Source: Sulfuritalea sp.
GTDB lineage: Bacteria; Pseudomonadota; Gammaproteobacteria; Burkholderiales; Rhodocyclaceae
Length of the DNA: 64,000 bases
Direction: 5' to 3'
Assembly: GCF_017302275.1 (NCBI RefSeq)
Contig: NZ_JAFLDR010000001.1
Location: 62,001 to 126,000 of the forward strand
Positions within the stretch are counted from its first letter, which is position 1; every line of letters starts with the position of its first letter. The notes under the pieces were generated by a model, which worked only from the letters and a program-made list of their open reading frames with translations, was not told the origin of the DNA and searched no databases. Shown piece by piece: positions 25,611 to 35,100 of the stretch. The translations under genes and the position numbers were made by a program.

Positions 25611-26051
25611 ATGCTTTTGAATTCGACACCCGAAAACGACATCGCAGCTCGGCTTCGACTCTGGCGGAAAGATGTACTGGAAATGACCCAGGTGAGGTTC
25701 GCAGAGGCCACCGGGGTTCATCTCAGCGCGATCCGAAAGTACGAGGGCCGCCATAGCGTGCCCAGTGGTGAATCATTACTCGCCATTGCCAGCACGGGAG
25801 TCGACCTGCACTGGCTGCTCACCGGTAAAGGGGATATGCGCGCCCCCTCGAATAATGGCGATAGCGACACCAAGACCGAGGCGGACGCCGAACTGGTTCG
25901 CCGTCTGATGGCGATCGAGGGACTTCTTAGTGGCATCCAGGACGACAAGCGATCTGCCGTCCTGGAAGAGATTTTTTCTCGCGTTCAGGAAGCGAAACGA
26001 GTAGCCGATCTGGAGTTGCTGGTCGGCAAGTTGGCGCGGAAACGCGCATAG
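25611..26051 (+). CDS. XRE-family repressor of the ICE switch
   Basis: The product is 146 residues. The helix-turn-helix spans about 8-70 (MTQVRFAEATGVHLSAIRKYEG), followed by LHWLLTGKGDM as in CI-like phage repressors, then an acidic C-terminal part with a coiled region (about 95-140). It has no LexA/S24 peptidase domain, unlike SetR of SXT, so self-cleavage after DNA damage is not expected. Its divergent position to the FlhD-like gene suggests that it silences transfer. Confidence 0.8.
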   Translation: MLLNSTPENDIAARLRLWRKDVLEMTQVRFAEATGVHLSAIRKYEGRHSVPSGESLLAIASTGVDLHWLLTGKGDMRAPSNNGDSDTKTEADAELVRRLMAIEGLLSGIQDDKRSAVLEEIFSRVQEAKRVADLELLVGKLARKRA

Positions 26052-26175
26052 TTCTTCCGCTTTCATACTACTTTGGTACTGGCAATATTCACTTGAAGAA
26101 TGCATATTCCGAGGAAAAGCGACACCGGACCCGATGCCAGATTGCTCCCGGCAGCCAGTTCCCCAGTTTGCTGTG

Positions 26176-26477
26176 ATGAGCATTCGCGCGCTTGAACCCA
26201 ATGACGCAAGCGACCACCGGAGCGAAAATGCGGCGCGACTTATCCGCAGCTATACCGCAAGGCAGGGGCAGTACCTCGCCTTCATCTACTATTACTCAAA
26301 GATCCACCTGTGTTCGCCGTCGGAAGCAGACATGCAGCGGTATTTCCGCGTGTCACCGCCAGCGGTCCATCAGATGGTCCTGAGTATGGAGAGCTGGGAT
26401 TCATCGAGAGGACGCCTGGTCAGGGCCGATTGGTCTGGCTGCTGGTGCCCCGCGATCAGCTGCCGGATTTGATGTGA
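26176..26477 (+). pseudogene. frameshifted LexA-like winged-helix protein
   Basis: The first frame gives ARQGQYLAFIYYYSKIHL, SEADMQRYFRVSPPAVHQMV, a LexA/MarR-like winged helix found in small mobile-element regulators. Near 26392-26398 the frame shifts. The continuation LGFIERTPGQGRLVWLLVPR, QLPDLM is encoded one frame over and ends at TGA 26475-26477. The intact protein would have about 100 residues. It could be a true mutation or a sequencing error in the GAGAGCTGG stretch. Confidence 0.6.
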
Positions 26478-26669
26478 GAGCATGAGCACTTGCCTCGTGC
26501 ACCAACGACGATGAAACCTGGTTTCACACCGGTTGATCTTCATGACTGCGTAATCGAAATTTCCGACGATGACGCTGGCAATTGACCCGCGCAGCAATGC
26601 CGCCCCCCAGTCTGTCCACTGTGTCGGGTGGCAGGTGGGGTTGGTCGGTTCAATTAGGACTGACACGTG

Positions 26670-27104
26670 ATGGGAATTTCATGCCGCATGTTTTTGCTCG
26701 ACCAAGACGACGGTCTGTATCGCCTGCCGAGTGCAAAGTTCAACCAGATGCTCCGGGATCCGACGAGTTGCCGCTTAACCCGTTTCGCCGGGGCTCGAGT
26801 GCGTATGACCGACGTCGCCGTAGAACTGCTGGACCGCCAGCCGATTCGCGTCGTTTGGAACACGTTTGGTTTTCTCGCCTTTGATGACGAAGGATACTTT
26901 GACGCTGGCACATTCGACCACCATCAACGGGTACGAGCCGAGCTGGCGTTGGCGCCACTGGCCGCTGAGCCCAAGGGAGCAACGATCGTCGTCGACGCAA
27001 CCACCCGCTTCGTCGCCCAAGGAGGAAGCTGGAAGCCATCGAGGGCTTTGCAGCGCCATATCGACGAGGCTGCCCTGGGGAGGGTGAATTGCCCGCGACT
27101 GTAG
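26670..27104 (+). CDS. conserved hypothetical protein
   Basis: The product is 144 residues beginning MGISCRMFLLDQDDGLYRLP and ending in RHIDEAALGRVNCPRL. I recall similar unnamed proteins in other betaproteobacteria but know no function. It has no signal peptide or membrane segment. It contains the segment DATTRFVAQGGSWKPS, which looks like a conserved core. GTG 26667 directly precedes ATG 26670. It lies next to the broken winged-helix gene; the two may once have formed a unit. Confidence 0.6.
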   Translation: MGISCRMFLLDQDDGLYRLPSAKFNQMLRDPTSCRLTRFAGARVRMTDVAVELLDRQPIRVVWNTFGFLAFDDEGYFDAGTFDHHQRVRAELALAPLAAEPKGATIVVDATTRFVAQGGSWKPSRALQRHIDEAALGRVNCPRL

Positions 27105-27663
27105 TTCATTCGTTTCCGATACATCGAGCTCGTCAAGCAGCAACTCTGCGGGCTTCTGTATGGTCCCTGTTGATCCATGCGAGCGTCGGCTTTAGGGTTG
27201 CGTACCAAGCCCTTCCGCAATCGTTGGTGGAGAAATTGGAGGCTTTGAATGGTGGTTGGCAACCGGCCAGGTACCGACATTTTCGGTTCACTGATTCAAC
27301 AAAATGAAAGGCAGCAGCGCCCCTGGCTGCCGACGCTCACAATATCGCCATCTATGAGTGCTCGTCGGCCTGAACGGCCATTGGGCGCTTGCTGCTTTAG
27401 GGGCAGCAACAATGCGTATTGCCGCCGTTCATCAAATCACCGGCAAAGAATTCTGGGTGACCAATCTGAGCGGCAGCTTATCGAAAATCGCTACTCACCC
27501 TAAGTGCCCATTGCAGCCACATGATCAATGACCGATCTCCTAGCGGTGAGCTTCTTGGGAGACATGCCATCAGGCCTGTTAGTTGCGTGGGGCTGAAGCG
27601 CTAATGAACTGTAGAAGATTGCGATTTGAATGCACCCGACAAAGTTCGTGTGATCAGCACAAC
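27105..27663. other. intergenic stretch holding one arm of the 148-bp inverted repeat
   Basis: No gene is supported. Short open frames occur but none has family features. The main content is the repeat arm at 27364-27511. Confidence 0.5.
27364..27511 (+). repeat. 148-bp perfect inverted repeat, left arm
   Basis: It reads identically to the reverse complement of 44854-45001. It contains small internal inverted repeats (GGCC-TGAAC-GGCC and TGCTGC-TTTAGGG-GCAGCA). The arms are 17.3 kb apart and bracket gdhA through the second LysR pseudogene. I know no element of this sequence. It may be an IS remnant or a target for homologous inversion. Confidence 0.9.
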
Positions 27664-27664
27664 T

Positions 27665-27694
27665 GCCAGACCGTCTTCAAAAGATAGGTCTGGC
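27665..27694 (-). terminator. hairpin behind gdhA
   Basis: GCCAGACC and GGTCTGGC form an 8-bp perfect stem with a 14-base loop, 10 bases after the gdhA stop. No clear T run follows on the minus strand, so it may be weak or act in mRNA stability. Confidence 0.4.
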
Positions 27695-27703
27695 AAGCCG
27701 CAA

Positions 27704-29047
27704 TCAATACACGCCTTGTGCCGCCATAGCGTCAGCCACTTTTACGAAGCCGGCAATGTTGGCACCATCGACATAGTTGACAAAGCCGCCTTCACGCTCG
27801 CCGTAGCACACGCAGTTGCTATGGATGTCGGTCATGATAAGGCGCAAACGGGCATCGACCTCATCGCGACCCCAGGGAAGACGTTCGGCATTTTGTGTCA
27901 TCTCCAGACCTGATGTCGACACGCCCCCGGCATTGGCAGCCTTACCCGGGCCGTAAAGAATCTTGTTATGCAGAAAAACTTCAATCGCGTCGAGATTGGA
28001 GGGCATGTTGGCACCTTCAGCCACGCACTTGACACCGTTTTTAACCAGTTCACGTGCGTCGTCGCCATTGACTTCATTTTGCGTGGCACAGGGCAAGGCA
28101 ATGTCCACCGGCACGCCCCAAGGCGTCTTGCCTGCTTCATAACGCAGACCCAGTTGCTGGGCGTATTCTTCAACACGACCGTAATGCCTGTTTTTGATGT
28201 CCATCAAAATCGCCAGCTTCTCGCTAGTAAAGCCGGCTTCATCAATCACCGTGCCACCGGAGTCAGAGGCGGTCACCACTTTGGCACCCAGTTCCATGGC
28301 CTTTTCGATGGCGTATTGCGACACATTGCCCGAGCCCGACACCGACACGCGCATACCCTCCATACTGAGCTTGTTGTGGGCCAGCATATCTCTTACAAAA
28401 TACACCAGCCCATAACCGGTGGCCTCCGGGCGAACCAAACTGCCGCCAAAGGTCAGGCCTTTACCAGTGAAAACACAAGCGGCGTTGTTTGAAAGCTTTT
28501 TCATCATGCCGGCCATGAAGCCCACTTCACGCCCGCCAACGCCTATGTCGCCTGCAGGTACGTCGGTATCGGGGCCGAGGTGGCGGTACAACTCCACCAT
28601 CAAGGCCTGACAGAAACGCATCACTTCGTTACGACTCTTGCCTTTCGGGTCAAAGTCAGAGCCGCCCTTGCCGCCACCCATGGGCAGAGTGGTCAAAGCA
28701 TTCTTGAATGTCTGCTCAAATGCCAGAAACTTCAGAATCGACAGGTTGACCGACGGATGAAAACGCATACCGCCCTTGAACGGGCCAATGGCAGAACTGT
28801 GCTGAATGCGAAACGCCCGGTTGGTCTGGGTCTTGTTGTGATCATCCACCCAGGACACGCGAAACTGAATGATCCGTTCGGACTCCACCAGACGCTCCAG
28901 AATACCGGCATCGGCGTAATGCGGGTTGGCTTTGATGAAGCACCACAGGCTACCCATGACTTCCTGCACGGCTTGATGAAACTCGGGTTGATGGGGGTCG
29001 CGGGCTTTGACGTGGGCCATGAATTCCGACAGGTCTTTGTACTTCAC
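27704..29047 (-). CDS. gdhA: NADP-type glutamate dehydrogenase
   Basis: The product is 447 residues, the normal length for the hexameric bacterial enzyme that aminates 2-oxoglutarate to glutamate. Visible features are the substrate region GPFKGGMRFHPSVN, the catalytic Lys region LPMGGGKGGSDFDPKG, PAGDIGVGGREVGFM and a Rossmann segment SGSGNVSQYAIEKAMELGAK followed by SDS, which suits NADP(H). The start is GTG 29047 with GGA at 8-10 bases upstream. It is a single gene, cytosolic, flanked by the left 148-bp repeat arm and a LysR gene. A housekeeping enzyme inside an ICE suggests either a second copy or chromosomal DNA captured in cargo. Confidence 0.97.
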   Translation of the reverse strand: MKYKDLSEFMAHVKARDPHQPEFHQAVQEVMGSLWCFIKANPHYADAGILERLVESERIIQFRVSWVDDHNKTQTNRAFRIQHSSAIGPFKGGMRFHPSVNLSILKFLAFEQTFKNALTTLPMGGGKGGSDFDPKGKSRNEVMRFCQALMVELYRHLGPDTDVPAGDIGVGGREVGFMAGMMKKLSNNAACVFTGKGLTFGGSLVRPEATGYGLVYFVRDMLAHNKLSMEGMRVSVSGSGNVSQYAIEKAMELGAKVVTASDSGGTVIDEAGFTSEKLAILMDIKNRHYGRVEEYAQQLGLRYEAGKTPWGVPVDIALPCATQNEVNGDDARELVKNGVKCVAEGANMPSNLDAIEVFLHNKILYGPGKAANAGGVSTSGLEMTQNAERLPWGRDEVDARLRLIMTDIHSNCVCYGEREGGFVNYVDGANIAGFVKVADAMAAQGVY

Positions 29048-29448
29048 TTCTGATTCCTTAATAGAGTAAATAACGTATAGACGCGTGAATTGCGATCAAC
29101 TATGAATACGCGAAATCCATGCACCGGCGTGAATTGACATGCGCCAATTGAATGCGGTTCAGCAATAACTTTATCTTATTGAATTCAAGGGGCGTCTTCA
29201 CACCATTTGCACTGAGATGGTGCGCATGCCATTCTAATCGCCACCATCTGCAACCGCCAAAAGACGCTGACTGAGTCGGAAAGATGCGTTACCAGGCAAC
29301 CGGCGTACTTCAGTAAGCCGCCGGTCATGAGCTTGGCATGAATGACAGAATCCTTGGCTATTGCAATCACTAGAGGATCAGGTGGCATCGGTTTGAAATA
29401 GTGCAAAGCCGCCACACTACAGACCAGACCGTGCACGGCCGCCAGATA
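29048..29448. other. intergenic region upstream of gdhA
   Basis: It should contain the gdhA promoter (AT-rich at about 29060-29180). A minus-strand open frame of 83 codons (29185-29436) has a CSVA...KWCEDAP composition without known family features, and I do not call it. Confidence 0.4.
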
Positions 29449-30369
29449 CTAGATCTCAGTCTGTTCTGAACGATCCCAATAAGGTGGGGTGCCAATGTGC
29501 GTCAACAAAAAATCAATGAATACCCTGACCTTGCTTGGCAAATGTCGCGTTGGCAGATACATAGCGTAAACATGGCGTTCTACCGGGATGTATTCCGACA
29601 AGACGGCTTGCAGGCGCCCGCTCTGAATGTCCTTGCCAACGATAAAGGTTGGCAGCAAGCCCATCCCCAGTCCGCCAAGTACGGCTTGCGATAGCGCTTC
29701 GTCATCGTCCACATGTAGGGGGCCATTCACCGGTACGGAAATATCACCCGCCGGCCCGGTAAAAAGCCAACGCCCCTGTTCGCCTGAGCGGGTGTAATCG
29801 AGACAGTTGTGGGTTACCAGATCCATCGGCGTTTGCGGAATGCCCCGCTGACGAAAATACTCAGGGGTTGCACACAATTGGCGACGGACGGGCGCCAGCT
29901 TTCGGGCAACCAAATGTTCTTGCGGTTGCCCCGTAACCTGAATCATCAGATCGTAGCCCTCCTCGGCAAGATCAACCCACCGGTCGGTGATCGTCAGGTC
30001 CACCTTGATTTTTGGATATTGGGGCAGAAATTCGGCGAGTGCCGGTGCGACATGAAGCGTCCCAAAAGCAACGGATGCACTTATTCTTAGTACGCCGCGA
30101 GGTTCGGATGTGAGGCTGGCAACAAGATTCTCGACATCCGCCGCTTCTTCGGCGATACGGCGACCATGCTCGGCAACCGCTGCGCCAATCTCGGTCAGGC
30201 TCAAGTGGCGGGTCGTGCGATTGAGTAGTCGCGCACCGAGAGCCACTTCCAGTTTGGCGACGGCTTTGCTCACCACCGAACGGGAACTCGACAGGCGCCG
30301 CGCGGCCTCGGCAAAGCTGCCGGCTTCTACCACGCGCGAAAATACGGTCAACAAATTCAAATCAAGCAT
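29449..30369 (-). CDS. LysR-family transcriptional regulator
   Basis: The product is 306 residues. The N-terminal winged helix spans 1-60 (FAEAARRLSSSRSVVSKAVAKLE), and a LysR substrate-binding domain spans about 88-295 (VLRISASVAFGTLHVAPALAEF, HNCLDYTRSGEQGRW, VDDDEALSQAVLGGLGMGLLP). It belongs to the CrgA/DsdC-like group of short effector-domain LysR proteins. It is divergent from rnk with an 85-base gap. A second, damaged copy of the same LysR-rnk pair lies at 43119-44641 in inverted orientation. Confidence 0.93.
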   Translation of the reverse strand: MLDLNLLTVFSRVVEAGSFAEAARRLSSSRSVVSKAVAKLEVALGARLLNRTTRHLSLTEIGAAVAEHGRRIAEEAADVENLVASLTSEPRGVLRISASVAFGTLHVAPALAEFLPQYPKIKVDLTITDRWVDLAEEGYDLMIQVTGQPQEHLVARKLAPVRRQLCATPEYFRQRGIPQTPMDLVTHNCLDYTRSGEQGRWLFTGPAGDISVPVNGPLHVDDDEALSQAVLGGLGMGLLPTFIVGKDIQSGRLQAVLSEYIPVERHVYAMYLPTRHLPSKVRVFIDFLLTHIGTPPYWDRSEQTEI

Positions 30370-30454
30370 GTGGCTATTGTATTCCTAGGAGAGACATTCT
30401 GATTCCAATCGTGTAGCTAATCAATCGCATTGTTTTTAGGTAGCATGCACCATT

Positions 30455-30922
30455 ATGAGACACGAAACTACAGCAACCCACCCGCGCAATGAAGCGACAA
30501 CCTACCGTGACAGACTACGGAGTGACTTGGTCATCTGTTTGGATGATTATGTGCGCTTGCGCGAAATTCTCGGAGATCATGACCTAGCCGAAGAGCTGGA
30601 TCGGGCCATTGTAGCTCCATCGGATCGTATTCCGGAAAACGTGGTCACCATGAACACCCGCCTGGTCTACTCTGACGAAAGCACCGGTACGACACGTGAA
30701 ATCGAGTTGGTTTACCCCAATGAAGCAGATTCCGTGGCTGGCCGGGTTTCTGTATTGGCCCCTGTCGGTTGCGCTTTGCTGGGCCTGAGTACCGGACAGT
30801 CGATTGAATGGAATTTGCCGAATGGCCAGGTTCATCGCCTGCGCGTCGAGCATGTGCTCTTTCAGCCTCAATCCAGCGGCACAAACCCCGCGGTAGCCGG
30901 AACTCTCTCGCCAGCAGCGTAG
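30455..30922 (+). CDS. rnk: Rnk, nucleoside diphosphate kinase regulator
   Basis: The product is 155 residues: an N-terminal Rnk coiled region (residues 25-60, DLVICLDDYVRLREILGDHD), then a GreA/GreB C-terminal domain (VTMNTRLVYSDESTGTTREI, ISVLAPVGCALLGLSTGQSI-like segment, WNLPNGQVHRLRVEHVLFQPQ). Rnk binds RNA polymerase near the secondary channel and affects nucleotide levels. The start ATG 30455 is divergent from LysR. About 75% of its residues match the second copy at 43119-43565 by eye. Confidence 0.93.
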   Translation: MRHETTATHPRNEATTYRDRLRSDLVICLDDYVRLREILGDHDLAEELDRAIVAPSDRIPENVVTMNTRLVYSDESTGTTREIELVYPNEADSVAGRVSVLAPVGCALLGLSTGQSIEWNLPNGQVHRLRVEHVLFQPQSSGTNPAVAGTLSPAA

Positions 30923-31047
30923 CCATGCACACTGTTCGTGCGCACGCCAAATTGATCATCGTGTGCGACTTAAGATATCCACCGTGTGATCCGACACCTT
31001 TCGGTCTGGACGGGCGATTGCACAAGGTTGGCCCTGATCAATGAAAG

Positions 31048-31860
31048 ATGCGCACACCGATCAATCAATGGCGCGCGCGCAACACTAACGCCTATTTAGT
31101 GCTAAATGACCATCTAAATGTCATTTTGTTGCTCGCCGCTGCCTTCGGTGCCGGCGCACTGAATGCCGTCGCCGGTGGCGGCAGTTTCCTGACGCTGCCG
31201 GCACTGGTTTTTACCGGCATGCCACCGGTTGCCGCGAATGCCACCGGCACCGTTGCCCTGTTCCCCGGCTATGTTTCCGGCGCCTTGGGCTTTCGAGAAG
31301 ATATGGAGGCACTACCCGGCCTGTCGTTGCGCAATCTGACTATTCTCAGCCTAGTCGGTGGTGCGCTGGGCGCGGCTCTGCTGCTGGTGACTGATGACCG
31401 CACCTTCAGCAAGGTCGTGCCCTGGCTGTTGCTGGTTGCAACACTGCTATTTGCCGTCAGTCCGCTGCTGCTACGCAGACTCAAAGGCAGCCAAAGCGGC
31501 CGCGCCTCGGTGGCGAAATCTGCTGCCGGCATGCTGGCCGTCTCCATTTATGGCGGCTACTTCAATGGCGGGCTCGGTATCCTGCTGCTGGCGCTGTTCG
31601 GTTTGCTCGGCCAAACCAATCTGAATGCAATGAATGGCATGAAGAACGTGGTTTCGGCATTGCTGACCGCGATCGCTGTCGCGGTCTATGCCTGGGGAGG
31701 GGTCGTAGCCTGGCCGCAGGCATTGGTGATGATGATCGCTGCGACTGCAGGAGGCTATTTTGGCGCGCGTATTGCGCGGCGTATATCTGCGCCCGTGCTG
31801 CGGACCGGTATCGTCACCACCGGTTTGATCATGACCACGCTGTTCTTGCTTCGCGGTTAA
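31048..31860 (+). CDS. TauE/SafE (TSUP) family permease
   Basis: The product is 270 residues with about eight hydrophobic segments. The TSUP repeat motif appears in both halves: FGAGALNAVAGGGSFLTLPAL near residue 35 and YGGYFNGGLGILLLALFGL near residue 170. Members export sulfite, sulfoacetate or related organosulfur anions, or move small anions. The first 20 residues are hydrophilic, so a later start (GTG 31099) is possible. It is monocistronic, and the substrate cannot be told from sequence. Confidence 0.88.
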   Translation: MRTPINQWRARNTNAYLVLNDHLNVILLLAAAFGAGALNAVAGGGSFLTLPALVFTGMPPVAANATGTVALFPGYVSGALGFREDMEALPGLSLRNLTILSLVGGALGAALLLVTDDRTFSKVVPWLLLVATLLFAVSPLLLRRLKGSQSGRASVAKSAAGMLAVSIYGGYFNGGLGILLLALFGLLGQTNLNAMNGMKNVVSALLTAIAVAVYAWGGVVAWPQALVMMIAATAGGYFGARIARRISAPVLRTGIVTTGLIMTTLFLLRG

Positions 31861-31896
31861 TGACCATGGCAGGTGCGGTATCGGGACTGCCAAGAC

Positions 31897-32238
31897 TCAT
31901 GGCTTGAGCGCATTTTCGACGCCCTGGGTATTGGCAGCATCGCGGCTGCCATTTGCGAATCCCGCCAGAATTGTCCGGGCCTGACCTTGCATGGCGCGGT
32001 AGGATCGTTCCCACCCTCCCTCGCTCAGTGTGGTCCGGGCTAATTGGCGAACCAGCGTTTCAAGAGATCTTGCCCGCTCGCGTTCCTGCTTCAACTCGAC
32101 AAGCGCCTGATCTTATTCAAAGGCATAGACGAACTCCACCCGACAGTCTTGACAAATTCCGATGCAGGTCTGTGGAGCATCGATTTTGCCGCAGCCGATA
32201 CATTGCCATGCCTTCACATGCTCAACCACGTCATTCAC
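31897..32238 (-). pseudogene. small CxxC protein with in-frame stop
   Basis: Read from GTG 32238, the frame gives WQCIGCGKIDAPQTCIGICQ and DCRVEFVYAFE, then TAA at 32115-32113, then continues in the same frame as DQALVELKQERERARSLETL and LVRQLARTTLSEGGWERSYR to a stop at 31897. The parts together look like one protein of about 113 residues: an N-terminal four-cysteine zinc-ribbon-like domain and a helical C-terminus. One base change (probably TAT or similar to TAA) interrupts it. From 32239 to 32546 I see no gene. Confidence 0.6.
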
Positions 32239-32546
32239 CCGTTCAAAGCACAATTCATTGAGATCTCTGCCTTCTCAGATGCAAAAAGACGCCCCAAAGC
32301 GCCTCCCGAATAGAAGTGCGGTCATCAAGCGGTGACACACAAGAATTTCGCACTGGGGTAATTCTGCTCTACACACGAATCCATGTTTGGACCTTCCGCA
32401 GCCCAGCAACCGAGAGCTTAATTTATGAGAATATCGAATTTGCGTGCCACACGGTCGATTTCCGTCGTCGCCTGTCAATGGATATTACGTTGGGGTTCCA
32501 CAGAACCTTGTGTTGGATAGATATCGAAACCCGGAGGAAAGTGCCC

Positions 32547-33140
32547 ATGAATGAGATCTACGTCAGCACTGACGTCGAGACCGACGGTCCGGTGGCAGGA
32601 AAGCACTCGATGTTGAGCATTGGATCGGCAGCGTACTCGGCCGACAAAAGGCTATTGTCAACCTATACCGCCAATCTGGAAACGCTGCCGGAATTCACCG
32701 CTGATCCGAAAACCACCGCCTGGTGGGCAACGCAGGCTGACGCGTGGTCGGCGTGCAGGCAGAATCTCGAACATCCGCGAGTTGCCATGCCACGCTACTT
32801 GGCATGGCTCAAGGCCCTGCCCGGAAAGCCGGTCTTCGTCGCCTACCCAGCCGTTTTTGATTTTTCTTTCGTGTATTGGTATCTCACCCAATATGCAGGC
32901 GAGAACCCCTTCGGCTATTCGGCAATCGACATCAAGACTTACGCGATGGCGATGATGCGTAAACCGTATCGCGCTTGTGGCAAGCAATCGATGCCGCCCG
33001 AGTGGTTTGATCCCGTTGCCCATACCCACGTGGCGCTGGATGATGCGATCGAGCAGGGTAGCCTGTTCTGCAACATGCTGTGCGCCAACCTCGAACTCGT
33101 TAAGCCTTTATCTACTCCAGACCTGTTAGCCAATGAGTAA
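32547..33140 (+). CDS. DnaQ-like 3'-5' exonuclease domain protein
   Basis: The product is 197 residues. It has the DEDDh exonuclease motifs: DVETDGP (first acidic pair, about residues 8-14), [15 protein letters not shown] (second Asp region) and [11 protein letters not shown] (His plus last Asp). This family includes RNase T and DnaQ-type nucleases acting on DNA or RNA ends. I start at ATG 32547 because CGGAGGAAA precedes it; longer frames upstream lack family similarity. It is a single gene between unrelated neighbours. Confidence 0.82.
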   Translation: MNEIYVSTDVETDGPVAGKHSMLSIGSAAYSADKRLLSTYTANLETLPEFTADPKTTAWWATQADAWSACRQNLEHPRVAMPRYLAWLKALPGKPVFVAYPAVFDFSFVYWYLTQYAGENPFGYSAIDIKTYAMAMMRKPYRACGKQSMPPEWFDPVAHTHVALDDAIEQGSLFCNMLCANLELVKPLSTPDLLANE

Positions 33141-33546
33141 AGCTTGCTGTTGAATCGTGACTTAAGTCCCAACTCAGCACGCTGGTCCCAAGCCTCGCTT
33201 GTAATGAGGCCAGATCAAGGCGGTCACCCATTAGCCGGCCTGTGTCAAGCGAGCAAACAAACCCGTGGCGGGTTTAGCCGCCAATTTCTATTCTTTCAAC
33301 TTCCCATCTGCAGTTTCAGACCACGCCCGTTTCTTCAATATATGGCTGCGACGAATTGCGCCAGCCACCCATCAGGATCAAGCATTCGGCGATGACCTGC
33401 CTTAGCCCTGGCGGAGTAACCACCCCAGAAGAACGTTGGTGCCGCAGCGTGTCCAATGGGTGCTTCACAACCTTCAATTGATGGGAGCCGGGATTTGGAA
33501 CAGATCAATCACTGGCCGAGCCAGGTAACTGGACAGTCAATGTTCT
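33141..33546. other. intergenic region, no complete gene
   Basis: A minus-strand frame around 33340-33460 reads PTFFWGGYSARAKAG and then LDPDGWLAQF. It faintly resembles the end of a VOC/glyoxalase-type protein (WGGYSGYF, DPDG), but the match is too short to call. Confidence 0.35.
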
Positions 33547-35100
33547 TCAATAACTTGTCATGGTTAGTGACTCGTTGTTTGATCTATCACCACCCGAATA
33601 GATACTTGACGATTTGCTACCAGCTTCGATCAGGCGACATAGCGTCCGAATCGCCCCCTTCATCGATTCCGCTCGGGTATTTCCAAATCCCATCAGCAGC
33701 CCCTGTCGTTGCGTTCTGAAGGCATTGACAAAATATCCCGACAAGGGAGTCACGCCAATCTGCCGCATCCGCGCGGCCGCCGCTAGCGCCTGATCGTTGC
33801 AACAGTCAGGCAACTCGGTGACCATGTGCAGGCCGGTCGAAGCTGTCGGCATGGTCAGCCATCCGCTGCCTTCCGAATTGATCGCGGACAGCAACGCGGC
33901 GCGCCGTTCGGCGTAGAGCACTTTGGAGCGCCGAATGTGCGCGCCCAGGTGACCATTGCCAATGAAGTCGGCCGCCGTCGCCTGGAGCGGCATCGGAACA
34001 CGATGGTCAGTTCCATTGCGCACGGCGCATAGCGCGTCGATCAAGTCGTCGGGAGCAACCAGGAAGCCCAGCCTCAAACCGGGGGCAAGCAACTTGCTGA
34101 GCGTACCGATGTAAATCACGCTTCCGTTGTCGCCATCAAGCGCCTTAAGTGCCGGTGCCGGTGCGCATTCATAGCGAAATTCGCTGTCGTAATCGTCTTC
34201 AAGGATGAATGCGTTGGCCTCATTGGCCCATTGCAGCAACGCGAGACGCCGCGCCAGACTCATGGTGACGCCCAGCGGGTATTGATGCGATGGAGACACC
34301 ATGGCGAGTCGTGCGTCGGGAGCGCGGTTCCGTCCATCGTCAACATCCAGCCCTTCGGCATCGACACGGATACCCACCGCAGTCACCCCGGCAAGAACCA
34401 GGCTACGGTACGCGGCATCGTACCCAGGGTTTTCGACCCAGACGCGATCGCCAATATCGGTAAGTGTCAGTGTAGCGATCGCAATCGCAGCTTGCGCACC
34501 AGGCGCGATGATGATCTGCTGCGCATTGCAGACAACACCACGCGCGGCGCCCAGATACTCTGCCAAGGCCTCGCGCAACGGCAGAAAGCCCTGGGGATCG
34601 CCGTAAGAGAGATCGGGAGTCGGCCGGCGACGCCAGAAGCGGCCTTCGAGGCGGCCCCAAAGCGCATAGGGGAACGCATCCAGTGCCGGCAGACCGGGCG
34701 TGAGTGGCCATGCCGCACGCGCCATTGACATTGAATCCACCCCTACCAGACGACCCGCCCGTACCGAAACAGGCGCGCGTTGTCGTTCCTGAGACCAAGA
34801 CGCAGATGAAAGCGGCTTTTGCTTGGCAATCCGCGCTGCCACATAGGTTCCGGCTCCCCGCCGCGCTTCCAGAAAGCCCTCTGCGACAAGTTGCTCATAA
34901 GCGCCGGAGACGGTAATCCGCGATATACCGAGTTCCTGCGCCAGCACGCGCGAGGCCGGCAACCGAATACCGGGTTGCAAGGTGCCGTCGGCCACGCCTT
35001 TGCGAAAGAACCGTACCAGTTGCTCGCGCAAAGACAGCGGGTCATCAGGCGACCGATGAAAGCGGTTCCAGATCGGATAAGCGGTGGCACGCGTCTTCAT
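33547..35100 (-). CDS. MocR/PdxR-type GntR regulator with aminotransferase domain
   Basis: The product is 517 residues. The N-terminal GntR winged helix spans about 8-80 (LREQLVRFFRKGVADGTLQP, LGISRITVSGAYEQLVAEGF). A fold-type I aminotransferase domain spans about 130-480, with the PLP lysine region YIGTLSKLLAPGLRLGF and EDDYDSEFRY. MocR proteins sense PLP or amino-group compounds and usually control a divergent target. Here that target is the BenE-type transporter and glyA pair 140 bases away. The start ATG 35100 was preferred over GTG 35133. A PLP-enzyme gene (glyA) in the target set fits the family. Confidence 0.9.
   Translation of the reverse strand: MKTRATAYPIWNRFHRSPDDPLSLREQLVRFFRKGVADGTLQPGIRLPASRVLAQELGISRITVSGAYEQLVAEGFLEARRGAGTYVAARIAKQKPLSSASWSQERQRAPVSVRAGRLVGVDSMSMARAAWPLTPGLPALDAFPYALWGRLEGRFWRRRPTPDLSYGDPQGFLPLREALAEYLGAARGVVCNAQQIIIAPGAQAAIAIATLTLTDIGDRVWVENPGYDAAYRSLVLAGVTAVGIRVDAEGLDVDDGRNRAPDARLAMVSPSHQYPLGVTMSLARRLALLQWANEANAFILEDDYDSEFRYECAPAPALKALDGDNGSVIYIGTLSKLLAPGLRLGFLVAPDDLIDALCAVRNGTDHRVPMPLQATAADFIGNGHLGAHIRRSKVLYAERRAALLSAINSEGSGWLTMPTASTGLHMVTELPDCCNDQALAAAARMRQIGVTPLSGYFVNAFRTQRQGLLMGFGNTRAESMKGAIRTLCRLIEAGSKSSSIYSGGDRSNNESLTMTSY

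Noticed and set aside
29185..29436. 83-codon minus-strand frame upstream of gdhA
   Set aside because: No ribosome site, no known family, and it occupies the region expected to hold the gdhA promoter.
33340..33460. VOC/glyoxalase fragment on the minus strand
   Set aside because: Only a few residues match (WGGYS and DPDG), which is too little to call.
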